A stretch of 64,000 nt of DNA from Leucogyrophana mollusca. Its lineage: Eukaryota > Basidiomycota > Agaricomycetes > Boletales. This document shows positions 12,293 to 23,330 of this stretch, one piece after another. The number at the start of each line of letters is the position of its first letter. Within the stretch, counting starts at the first letter, position 1. Position numbers and translations under genes: made by a program. The DNA is taken from the NCBI GenBank assembly GCA_021014945.1, contig MU266358.1, positions 1 through 64,000 of the forward strand, written 5' to 3'. A model generated the notes under the pieces. The model did no database searches. It saw only the letters and a list, made by a program, of their open reading frames with translations, and was not told the origin of the DNA.

Positions 12293-12993
12293 CTTGGGTG
12301 CTATTGGAGAGGAAGCGATCGAATTGGAACGGTAGTACGCACGCAAGGGTGTTGGTTCCTTGATCAATTCAAGATAAGTTCTTCACCTTTATATAGAGAA
12401 GCTCAATTGCAAGAGAAATCTCATCGAAAACGAGTCGCGCGTAGCAAGTACATCGACAAAGGCTTTCCTAAGAGAAACAGAGCGAACGAATTTACTGACC
12501 CACAAACTGAAATTCTTAGTAGTCGATGCCGGGATTGTTGCCAATCCTCGGACAGAAGGAAAATTGAGTCCCTGAAGAAAATGACACGCTTGATAGGCGG
12601 TATTCAGTCGAAGGAAAGCATGCATCAAAAACATGAACTTCCGAGGCAGATACCACAATCTTATGACCGGCAAAGAAAATTCTTTGGTCGGATAGTAGTG
12701 AGGAGGAGAACATTGAGGTGGTCGCGCCACAATTTTGGCGGATGGGAACTGATGACTAATACATTTCCGGATGTTTCCGCTCTGGTTTGGCGGTGTGTCT
12801 GTAACTTTTGACGGGCCCATTTCAAGTCCACCACTCGAAAATTCCGCTGAAAAAAATGGCGGAAGATGCTGAGAAAGGGGAGATGGGATGTGAGACGTTC
12901 CTTATTAGGCAACATCCACCTCAGCACCGTCAACGCTTCCTCGTCCCCCTCCAACCTTCCCAAGCCCACATCCAAGGCCCACATCATTGAAAA

Positions 12994-15134
12994 ATGTCTC
13001 AAGATGTGGAAATGTTAGATGTTAATCACTTGCAAACAAAACCTTCAAGTCGATCCACAATAAACCCGCCTCCGTCAAGCCGAAATTCGTCAAGTTCGGT
13101 CCATAACGACGCTATCTCGCTCAGCAGTCGTGACAATTCTGAAGACCGATTCGGCGAGCGGCTCACCGTTGGGAACGTCGGCGACAGCGATGAGCACGAC
13201 CATAAGCTAATAGTTTCAAAGAAAAGTCGGGTTTCGTTGAATGGCTCAAAGCCGGCGTCTACCGCAGCTGCGGGAGGCACAAAACCAAAGTCGTCGAAAC
13301 CACCTCGTGCCCGCTCGCCGTCGCCGACTCCGCCGCCTCCGCCTCCTCCTCTCCAGACCATCCGTCTGCAAATTAAACTCGGCGGTCCCGACAATTATGA
13401 GGTGGATATTGCGAGTTTCGCGAAAGCCACTGGTCAACGTCAACCAACACCTCCACCGGCGAAAGCCGATACCAGCGAGAGCGAAGGCGAAGGCGACGGC
13501 GAGACCGACGACAAGAACAAACCCAAGAAGAAAAGGGTCCGTGTGCTTAAAAGACTGACATGGTTCCGTGCTGACCCCTTGTATAATAGAAGAAAGCTAC
13601 TACTACTGAGTATTATGATACCAGCGACCCCTTCATCGATGACTCCGAGCTTGCCATCGACCAGCGCACAACCTTTGCGCAGACCAAGCAATCAGGGTTC
13701 TATGTGTCAAGCGGAGAGGTAGCTCTCTTGAAAGACAAGTGCGTTCTTTATGACTGCTTTCCGTCATCATCGTCACCAACACGCTTGACCAGGACGCCGA
13801 AGAAGCCAAAGTCCAAGAAGCCCACTGCAGCTCAAACAGAAGCGGGTGCCTCCACTGCAGGACCAAGTAAACTTGCTCCCGCGAAGCAAGAGGGTACAAA
13901 AGACCACCCCATCAGCTTACTTGGCAACGACGATAAGGTGGGCAAGAAACGCAAGAATTATACCGTCGTTGAAGAGAACGGCAAGAAGCGCAAAGTCGTC
14001 GACATGGTGCGCTCCGTCGTTCATCTCGTCATTCCGCATCGCTGACGTACTACTTAGCGCGACTTTCACCCCGATCTTCAAGCAGCCATCGAGCATCTCA
14101 AGGTCGCCATCTCGCAAGGTACCTTTCGCTCTGACATTAATTTTCATTGCTCACTTAACATCTACAGAATCGTGGGAGGCAAAGGGCAAGTTTCCGCCCT
14201 CGATCAAACCAGTCCTCGCAGAAGTGGCCCTCAAGGCGGTCAATCTCGGCGAGTACGACGAAGACTTCTTCAACCTCATGCCTGCCCTCTTTCCTTACAA
14301 CCGATATACCATGACCGTCAGTCCCCGAGCCACCGCGCGCGTTGATCGCCAAGCTGACCTCCGTTAACAGAAACTCATCAAGCGCACTATCTTCAGTGAT
14401 CATCTCAAGATTTTGACGACACGGCAGGACGAGTTGCTCGAGCAGCTTGCGACGCTTACGAAGGAAGGGTTTCCAAAAGCTCGTGAAGAGTATGAGAAGA
14501 GCGTCGTTGCTTGGGGTATGTCTCGTCCCACCTTATCCAACATTTACTCACCCCACCGTACAGAAAGACGCCAAGAGAAAGCTAAAGCCGATGCGGAAGC
14601 CGGATCGACCCCAGGTGACCCACCACACCACGAAGACGCTGGGAGTGGCGGCGAGGGCGAGAATCCGGGGACGGTCGGCAAGGACGGGAACAAGGAACCT
14701 CATCCGCCATCGCAGAAATATCGCCTCACGGACGCGATGAAGTCTATTGTGTGGCATCTTGTAATGCTTAGCAACGAGTGCTGTAGACTCGAGAACGAGA
14801 AGAAGTAAGGGTTCTGCTGTGATATTTATCGTGCGTTACTAACGAAGAGGCACAGTGAGCTCGAGGGGAACAACGCACAGGTAAGTGAGCAGGGTTCGAG
14901 GAAGATTTTGTATCAGAAGGTGGGTTCCCTTCCTTCCAAAAGAATAGTATGACGAACTGACGCTTTGCGAAGATCGTTGCGGCATTCCCAGCCAATTGGC
15001 TCAACTCTGGACAGATATCACGGGAAGGTTGGTATCTAAACAACGAGGTGTTACTATTAATACTGACACCCGCGCCTATAGTGAGCTCGATGAAGAAGAA
15101 GATGGAGAAAGAAGCAATGGAACATGAGAGTTAA
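12994..15134 (+). CDS. HPC2/ubinuclein-type HIRA complex subunit
   Basis: This nuclear protein resembles yeast Hpc2 and animal ubinuclein, which bind histone H3.3-H4 within the replication-independent HIRA chaperone complex. The N-terminal 200 residues are low-complexity, with Ser-rich, Pro-rich (PSPTPPPPPPP) and acidic stretches. Next comes the Hpc2-related domain, EYYDTSDPFIDDSELA followed by QTKQSGFYVSSGEVALL (about 13600-13730). A Lys-rich linker (TPKKPKSKKP, KVGKKRKNYTV) leads into a ubinuclein-middle-like helical region with KFPPSIKPVLAEVALKAV, FFNLMPALFPYNRYTM and KLIKRTIFSDHLKIL. The C-terminal part holds LTDAMKSIVWHLVMLSNEC and SMKKKMEKEAMEHES, ending at 15134. About eight short introns were inferred, one between KKRVR and KKATTTEYY. 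Confidence 0.85.
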
Positions 15135-16115
15135 TCCATATCGCCTCCAATCGGACGACCATGATCCCCCGTGCCGACGTTCCTGTCGACGTGCTCATAC
15201 GTTATCACCTTGTTTCGCATTTCGGACTTCCTGCTTGCTTTTCTTCTCTGTTTATTCCCCTCGTTATGCTCCACTTCGTACTCTATTGCGGTTTATTCCC
15301 GAAATATTATCCCCCTTGTTTATTGCTGTTCTTGTTCTACAAAGGCTGTTTACCAGATGATGCTTGATGTTATGTGTATGTATATTTCGCATGTGCTTTT
15401 TTGTATGCGATCTACTACTAGCGTTGGTGCCGATGGAACTTCTGGCTCTAACTAACAAACGATTCTACTGTTCTCCCTCACAACAACCGGCGCGTCGTTG
15501 GTGTCGATTGCAACTTGAGCGCGTCCATGTTTTTCTAGATGGTAAAAGACCACATCAGGGCGGACGACACTCGTGCATCACAAATCGTCTGGAGCCTGCT
15601 ATTATGTAGTAGGTGAGGTGCACTTCTTCATTGCAATCTTGAACGACTCTAGCATATACAATTAATCTTTCTTTGACATCATGTGTCCGTTCCAAATTAT
15701 TTCAACCTGGCACTCTCATAACCAGCATGTACAGAACGACCGCGAACCAAGGGTCTCGAGTGTCAGACGGGGAGCCTGCTCGGATAGAGATCTGATTCCC
15801 CGGAAAGTCCTGGCGTTCGGCGGTGTGCACAGCAGGTCGGGCTCATTTCCTGTCTAAAGGCGAAACTCTGGTTCTTCTCCACCCCGGATGACGACTGTTT
15901 GGCAAAATGAGACCTGCCCCACCAAATGACGTTGACAGTGGCAATGGTGGGCTGGGTGCTCTGGGGCAGCCCTCACCACTCTCAGTCTCTCCCAGTTCGA
16001 CTCACGCGCGTACTTCTCGGTAGACGGCTCCGAGTCGGTAGCGATACACTCCAAGTCAGTCTAATGCGAATCATATCACACTTGGTTGGAAGGAATCACT
16101 TATAACGTCTGGAAT
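15135..16115. other. Intergenic stretch
   Basis: This holds the 3' flank of the HPC2-like gene, T-rich and consistent with an untranslated region, and the promoter side of the P450. No gene was recognised. Confidence 0.4.
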
Positions 16116-16157
16116 ATGACCAGTTTACGCCAAGAAAATAGACTGGTGTCCGTGTCA

Positions 16158-18506
16158 ATGACTTCGTTTTCTCTGATCCTACAAAGCATCCTGGTCTTCG
16201 TGCTAACGTCTGCATGCTGGGCTGTCTGGAAATTCGTGGCTAAGCACCCCTTTGACAACATCCCAGGTCCAGACCGGGAGAGCTTGTGGAAAGGTGAGGC
16301 GACGTTACTGGAGCAATCCCCGAATATTCGTACTAATGAATCTGGACCCCAGGGAATATTGGCCAAATTTTCAACCCCTATGGCTGGGATTTCCACCAGA
16401 TGCTCCGCGAGAAATATGGACCTGTCTCGATGTTCCATGGTCTATTCGGCGTACGTTACGGGTGTTCTCCTGGCCTTAGTATCTTGCTGATACTATTCTC
16501 CACTTAGTCCAAACAGCTTTATGTATACGATCCAAAAGCAATGCATCGCATCTTTGTCGAGGCACAGTACGTGTACGAAGAGACTGCGAGCTACTTAGAG
16601 TACGTATGGAGACCGACTCCGTCCTGCGCAAGTTTGCTGAACTCATGTCTCAGGACCAATAAACTGGTGTTTGGTAACGGTCTCCTGTCCACTTTGGGTA
16701 AGCTGCTCGATAACGATACTCGCGCTGCATCATCTGATGGGTACTGTGACATACAGGTGACCACCATAAAAGGCAGCGCAAGATGCTCAACCCAGTATTC
16801 TCCACCAGCCATATGCGCCATATGGTGCCAATTTTCCGTGAAATCACAGCCACGGTGCGTGCTAGCCGTACTCACATAGATACGTTCACGTGCGAGAAAA
16901 GAGAATTACAGCTCCGGGATGTATTCGCCAACCAGGTTAAAGATGGTCCCCGAGAGATCAACATGCTGGAATGGTTCACGCGGACCGCTCTGGAGCTCAT
17001 TGGCCAAAGTGGTCTCGGGTATTCATTCGATTCGCTGAAGGAGGGAGCTGCAAACCCCTACAGTACGGCCGTGAAGAACCTCATGTCAGCTTTCATGCTT
17101 AGGAAATTTGTGATGATCTTCGTCTGAACAACTGATAGGCCCGGCCTGTTCAAACTCTTTATCGCGCATAAATTGCTTCCTTTGGTTGTCGGGATCGGTC
17201 CCCCCGGCTTCCGTCGATTCCTAGTCAAGATTACACCCTGGAAAGCGCTCCGTGAAATCGACAGTATCGTCGATATCATGGACCAAACGTCCACGGAAGT
17301 CTTTCGGTCCAAGAAGTTGGCACTGGAACAAGGGGACGAAGCCATCGTGCAGCAAGTTGGGCAGGGGAAAGATATAATGAGCATCCTTTGTGAGTGGTCG
17401 CTGTACTTGCTCAAAGACATGGACTAGACTCCCTCTCGATCAGTGAAGGCAAATATGGCAGCCTCTGAGCAGGACCGCCTTCCCGAGTCGGAGTTATTGG
17501 CACAGATGTCGTTCGTCCTATTACTTGCCGTGAATGTGATGCGGAACTGAAGTTGGTGCAGAACGCTCGTGTTTTCCGCAATGGATACCACATCTGGTGC
17601 CCTTGCGCGTACATTCCTGACTTTGGCATGCCACCCCGACGCACAAGAAAGGCTTCGTCAGGAAGTGCAGCAGGTGAGAGCCGAAAAGGGTGACTTGGAT
17701 TACGACGACCTCGTCAACCTTCCCTACCTCGACGCTGTCTGCCGAGAAACGTTACGTCTGTGAGCCTTCTGCTTCTTACCGTGTCATATACATCCTCAAT
17801 AGTGTTGGATTGCAGTTATCCTCCTGTCACCTGGGTTCATCGAACGTTCGTTTGCACATCTTCCTCTGTTGTTGATTTGACCTTAGCATCCCTCCTGCAG
17901 GACGCGTAAAGACAGTGTTCTTCCATTCGGAAAGCCTATCAGGGGTCTCGACGGAAAGGAAATGCACGACGTACTGGTTCCCAAAGGCACTACTGTTATT
18001 GTGTCGGTCCTCGCCTCAAACATCAACCCCGAAATCTGGGGTGAAGACGCTCTCGAGTGGAAGCCTGAAAGGTGGCTGGCACCACTTCCAGCAAGTGTCG
18101 CCGATGCTGGTATCCCTGGGGTGTTTTCACACCTGTGAGCTTTATATACTGGATGGCCCACTGCTGTATCTAACCGGAATTCAGGATGACCTTTATCGGT
18201 GGCGGACGAGCGTGCATGTAAGTCACCTGTGATATTTGGCTTTGGGAAACTGACACACTGCAATACTTCAGTGGCTTCAAGTTCTCACAACTAGAAATGA
18301 GTACGTGAAATCTGCTACAGGTACACTACATCAGTTCATGCTACCTCACAGAGGTCGTACTCTCCACGCTGATCGAATCTTTCAAGTTCACGCCTTCCAA
18401 AGAGATCGTTTGGTCCATGGGATTTTTGTCTACTCCAAAGGTCAAGGATTCGCAGGATGGAAAGTTCCAGCTGCCCCTTACAGTTGAGTTGGTTGAAGGG
18501 GGGTAG
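16158..18506 (+). CDS. Cytochrome P450 monooxygenase
   Basis: This is a membrane-anchored microsomal P450 of about 540 residues. The start MTSFSLILQSILVFVLTSACW gives a single N-terminal anchor followed by the Pro-rich hinge NIPGP; an upstream in-frame ATG at 16116 adds 14 residues. Downstream are the C-helix block GDHHKRQRKMLNPVF, the I-helix SAMDTTSGALA (about 17580), the ExxR motif in CRETLRLYPPVTW (spliced near 17758) and PERW. The heme loop is FIGGGRACIGFKFSQLEM, with the ligand Cys near 18215. The C-terminus is LPLTVELVEGG. Twelve or so introns separate the exons. All hallmark residues are present, so it should be active. The substrate is unknown. It sits 25 kb from the PKS-NRPS, so a tailoring role is only a possibility. 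Confidence 0.9.
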
Positions 18507-19380
18507 AGCCTCCGTGTTTGTTGGTATTGGTCGCTTGTATGGTGCGTTTCCAGGGTTTTGCGATACTGAAGTTTCCGTTGGAAGGTCTATCTATACGTAA
18601 AAGTTATATGGCGCTGCCCAACAGTTTAGTATCTTTGGCCTAGAGATGTTTTCGTCGTGAATGGTGAAACGTGAAGCTTAAGCGTTGAAAGGCCGGCCTG
18701 AGAGAACGAAGGTTGGCTTGCCGACGGCAAACGCCGGACCCGAGTACTTGGGGTTGGATGCAGTCACAGCTCTTCTTGAAGTTCTTCAACGCTACACCTT
18801 GATCTTGCATCTTATTCTTTTGCAGCACGAGCACTGCCCAAACCCGTTTGTTTAACACCATGTTTGTGTCAGATGCCGATCTGAGGACTAACAAGATTAA
18901 CTTTACCCCTACACGGTAAGCACCGGGAACACCATTTCCGGTGGGTGTGAGCCGCCCGTAAGTATCTGTATTTGCCTCCAGCTTGTTGATTATCTCGTTG
19001 CACTAACTCAGACTCTCAGACGGTTACAGTTATGTATATGCTGTGTACGAGTTGATTTTCCTCACTGCTTTGCTCTGCTCTTGAAACAGGCACCCACCGC
19101 CGATCACAGTTTGGTCACTGCTGATCACTCGCTGATCACTGCTATTTATACAATGCATCTTCGATGAATGGCAAAGGACGCCCTGTTATTTATACAATTC
19201 ACCACGACTTCATCAAGAAGAACACTGCTCTTTCCGCCAGCATCATTCCGAGATGGTGCTATGTTCTATTGTTGCATGTTTGCAGGTGCTCGACATATAT
19301 ACCTCTCACAAGGATCATCTTCCGTTCCTTTGACGCTTTAGGATTGAACTGTCGTTGGTTCAGACACGTACTTGTCCATC
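18507..19380. other. Intergenic stretch
   Basis: No gene is supported. Short near-repeats CTGATCACT and TATTTATACAAT occur around 19115-19200, in the promoter side of the next gene. Confidence 0.35.
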
Positions 19381-21075
19381 ATGTCTCGACCAAGCCCTGT
19401 CCCAAGCCCTAATCCCGCCATGGCAAGCCACAGAATCGATGCGAACCGCAGCATCGGTGCTTTGGAAATCGGGGCGGCCATAATGATTTGTTTATTTGGG
19501 ATGGCCACTGTCCAAACGTATAACTATTATCGAAGGTATCCAAATGACTCACGGTGGCTCAAATTTCTCGTGGGTGCTTCCACATGGATTTAAACCCTAT
19601 GTTGAATTTCTTTACTACAGGTCGCCTTGGTCTGGTGGGTTGATTCTGTACTGAACACACTCTATTGATCGTGTTGACCTGAGTACATTCCGGCTGAACA
19701 GGTGCTTAGAAGTCGGACATGTTACCTCGGCTTCAAGTGTAATATATGCAATAACTGTCACTCAATATGAAGATCCCAGGCCAGGGAGGCAGCTACGTAT
19801 TCCAACCGGTTTAGGATTATCTGTCGTGCTTGGCGGGGCTATTGCACCAATAGTTCAGGTTGGCATTTCTTACCACCGTAACCCGTATTCGACTTCTGAC
19901 AAGGCGATGTAGACATACCTCGCTCATCGCATCTACGTCCTGTCTAAAAAGATGTATATTCCGGCATTGTGCTGGGTGGTGGCGCTCGCGAGCTTCATTT
20001 TGAATACACTCTGTGGTGCTGCAGCATTTGGCGGGGGGACCATCGTGAATTTCGGTAATCATTGGGGATCATATATCACCGCGGTGCTGGGTTTGGGGAT
20101 TTGCGTCGATGGCCTGCTTACAATTAGCCTGTGCTATTACTTACGGCACGACCGAGCCACTCAATTCAGACGGTGAGTTATACGTCCCTTTCCTTGCTGC
20201 AATGAGTGACGTGCTATGTGCAGCACCGTCAAGTTAACCGATCAGCTCATGAAATGGACCATAGGTGGGTGATCATTCGCAAAATTGGCTGTACCTCTAC
20301 TAACTGATAGTGGTAAGAAACCGGCCTTGTGACGAGGTGAGTTCCCTCAGCCCTTTTCAACCTCCAAACATCAACTGATCTATTTGTTCAGTGTGACTGC
20401 GTTCATAGCTCTGATACTCTGGGTGACTGTGAACCGGAATTGTAAGGGGCAGTGATTCTTCTGCATTGTACACATGCTCAAAAAATATGCCCTTCAGTTG
20501 CCTGGCTCGGTGCCTTGTTTTTTGTAGCCGAAAGTACGCAAGAGTCTCATCGTGTCCTAGCAAGTACTGACTATCACTCCAGCATTCGCTAACGCGTTTC
20601 TAGCTGCGTGAGCTTGCCTTGACTTTTTCTTGCTCGTACTCTAACGGATGCTATCAGCCTCAACTCCCGCGAGGGCCACCGTGCTGCACCAGAAACTGTT
20701 GTGAACTGGCCCTCAACGCAATACAGGCACACTACTGATTCGATGCCCGCCCCTCTTGTAAGCACTTCACCTGTCTGACGGTTCTTGTCTGCGTACTCTG
20801 CGTATTCACGATATTGCAAACAGCCCACTGCGGGCATAGAGATGTCTAAGACATCGGACCTCGCTGCAGGCGCGGACGTGCCTGTGGAAGGAGGATTGCC
20901 GAATACGTATCGGGATCCTGTCAACTCTTTTCCGGGGCGTCGAGTGAGTATGACTATTTACCTTAAGATCTCAAATCTTAAGGTGAATTTAGGAATTTCC
21001 CCGGGATATCGTCATCGAGGTATCTCAAGAAATGCACATTACCAAAGATACCTCGACTGTCAACAGCGAGAGTGA
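19381..21075 (+). CDS. DUF6534-like multi-span membrane protein
   Basis: Hydrophobic segments follow in order: SIGALEIGAAIMICLFGMAT, a block around VWCLEVGHVTSASSVIYA, LSVVLGGAIAPIVQ, IPALCWVVALASFILNTLCG, YITAVLGLGICVDGLLTISL and VTAFIALILWVTVNRN. The block LCYYLRHDRATQFRR...TVKLTDQLMKWTI and the late ALNSREGHR motif match the conserved C-terminal domain of a very large Agaricomycete family (DUF6534). Its members are predicted membrane proteins of unknown function. The end is uncertain. Reading through gives a stop at 20778. Splicing an intron from about 20761 to 20823 continues in frame to 21075, through AGIEMSKTSDLAAGADVPVE, and is preferred. The start is Met 19381; a Met three codons upstream is also possible. 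Confidence 0.7.
20960..21056. repeat. Pair of short inverted repeats
   Basis: ACCTTAAGAT (20960-20969) and ATCTTAAGGT (20975-20984) form a 10-bp perfect stem with a 5-nt loop. About 30 nt downstream, CGAGGTATCT (21016-21025) and AGATACCTCG (21047-21056) form a second 10-bp stem with a 21-nt loop. Both lie at the extreme 3' end of the membrane-protein gene model and could act in its 3' untranslated region. Confidence 0.7.
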
Positions 21076-21702
21076 CCTGACCCAAGCGGCTGTGTAAGGC
21101 AGCCCTTGTTGGCTGGAGTGTAAACGACCAGCGGTCTACCTCGGACCTTGGAAGTCTTTCAATCACACCAAGAGTTTGGCCGACTTCCCCATGATCATTG
21201 CGTATTTGTGAAGATGGTAGTCATGAATGGTGCAGTATAACACTATCATCATGTGGCGGCATTTTCTGAGCCTGTATTTATGTTCGTCACATCTCTTACT
21301 GGGCTCATCCCTTTCATCGGGTTTCCATCCTTTTGGGATTCTTAGATATTTCACGTAGTTACCAGGCCCACAAGGTGTGATTCGTGAACAGTCTTGTATG
21401 ATACGATCATCACAGTGAACCCGTTATCCGCTGACTCTACCCTGACCCAGTGTGAACCCATTCCTACCATCGGAAGGAAACGGATGAACACGAATTGGCG
21501 GTCACTGCCACGACGTTTCTTCATCTCAGGGCTCGGGGTTCTTGTTCAAAGTGGGTTATGGTCCTTAGACAGCTTGCCTCATAACCATGGATCCATGGGT
21601 CTGTACTGACAGAGGCGCCACACGTGGCACGTGATCGAAGAATCCGCCGAAATATGAGAGTGCAACCCCTGAACAGTGCGTTAACGTTTAACCATTAACA
21701 GA
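21076..21702. other. Intergenic stretch
   Basis: This is the spacer between the membrane protein and the HNH-domain gene. Small open frames on both strands have no support. Confidence 0.35.
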
Positions 21703-23125
21703 ATGAACTTGCCACCATCCACTGAAGCTATTCTGGCTCAGTGCGACCTTTTGTCGTATTTGAAGTCGAGCACAGAGTCAGACGAAAATGCGACTGGCAG
21801 TCCTTCAATCACCCTCCACCTAAAGCTCCTCGAGAACAGTTCTCCCCAATGGTTCCCAGTCTTAAGCATCCCTCGCCTTGCATTCCCCGCGTATACCCTC
21901 AAGCCCTTTAAGTGGCTCCGGTACCTAGGATTTGCTATCTCCGGGGACGAAGGAGACATTTTTGCGGATGAACACTGCCGGACAAGTGTTGATTACGAGA
22001 GTCCGTGTGCAACATTCGTCTCGTCGGGTGAAAGAGCGCGTTATTATTACAACCTTGCTGTTCCTGATGCAGGTAAGGCTATTAAATGCTTACTTCGAGC
22101 GATTGTCAACATGTGTTTGCATTCGAATAGGGGCTACTTCTCGCCTCCTTGATATACAAGGGTTCTGTGGCCGAAGCACAATCGTCAGCTCTTCTTCTGG
22201 CAGAAAGCCCGCAAATTCACGTTTCAAGAAGGGCCTCTTTGTGCGCGATAAGTCTTGTGTTGCAAGTGACTTCGAGCCACATCAATGCAATGCGGCTCAT
22301 TTGATACCCCGTGCGAAGGGAGACGAGGTAAGTCCCGTCCAGTTACTAGAATATTAGGGCCAGCACCGGACATCTTTTCCAGTACATTCAAAGGTTTATG
22401 AAACTACGAATGGGAGAGAAGCCAGCAGAGGACGCCTTCACCAGCGTCAATGACATCCGAAATGGTTTGGTGCTGAATTTATTGCTTCACCATGCTCTGA
22501 GAGAACAAGAAGTCGCTTTTCTGCAGGTGAGCTGCATGAACTCAAAATTTATGGCTGTAACTTTCGATGGTAGACCCCGAATTTTGCCCTCGGAATAGAC
22601 GACACCCCGACCTCGAGGGACGCTCGAGCTGAATCAGCGCAGGATATCCGTCTCACCTGGCAATACTTCCGCAAGCCCCATGCGACGATGCTCGCCATAG
22701 TTTTGCAGAATACCAGCATGTACGTCAACCCCTCCACAGACCCTGCATGTCGGCCGCACCCCGCCATCTTCGACGCATTATATGGCACAGTGGCACTGAG
22801 GTGGTATGGAATTCCGAGCTCTCGCTCCTTGATCGAAGATTTGACGCATCACTTCTACCACGGAGTCAGCGACAAGGAGGGTTGGGCTCCGTGTGATGAA
22901 GGTGAGAAATGCGAGGACGATGCGGACAGTAGCGTTGTAGCAAGCGAGCAGCTGTCGCAAGGACAAGATCGAGGAAAATCTTTCGACTTGATGGATAGCG
23001 TTGTGTTTTTGTGGACAGCGGCGGCGGCGCGGAGGGAGACCGAAAAGTCTCGGACCGAGGAGGTTGCAAAGCGCGAACAGGTTGAGCAATGGCTCTCTGC
23101 GCAGCACAGTTGCCGAGGAACATAA
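21703..23125 (+). CDS. HNH endonuclease domain-containing protein
   Basis: The N-terminal exons (start MNLPPSTEAILAQCDLLSYL) have no recognised fold. The central exon carries an HNH-type nuclease core. It has RDKSCVASDFEPHQC, then AAHLIPRAKGDE with the H of AAHLIP as likely general base. This is followed by DIRNGLVLNLLLHHAL, which matches the NGLxL...LH part of fungal HNH_2-type domains. The C-terminal exon includes LTWQYFRKPHATMLAIVLQN and an acidic, helical tail ending QHSCRGT at 23125. At least three introns are inferred. Such proteins are multi-copy in mushrooms and their function is untested. A role in DNA cleavage is inferred only from the motif. Confidence 0.75.
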
Positions 23126-23330
23126 TTTTGCCCCGCATGCACCCCTCCTACCAGCATTGCTCTCTTTGCCCTAAAAAACGGGGCCGGTTGTCAGTCCGGA
23201 ACGCGCCTCAGCCCATCCTCATACTGGTGAGGTGCACAATCACAACCTGCCACGTTTCCCGAAAATTTTCAATAAACTATCGTTATACACGCATCTTACG
23301 CGTCTGGGATCCGTTTGACATTGCTTATCA

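Noticed and set aside
13026..13394. Minus-strand Gly-rich open frame (GGGGGGGVGDG)
   Set aside because: It is the antisense of the proline-rich part of the HPC2-like gene.
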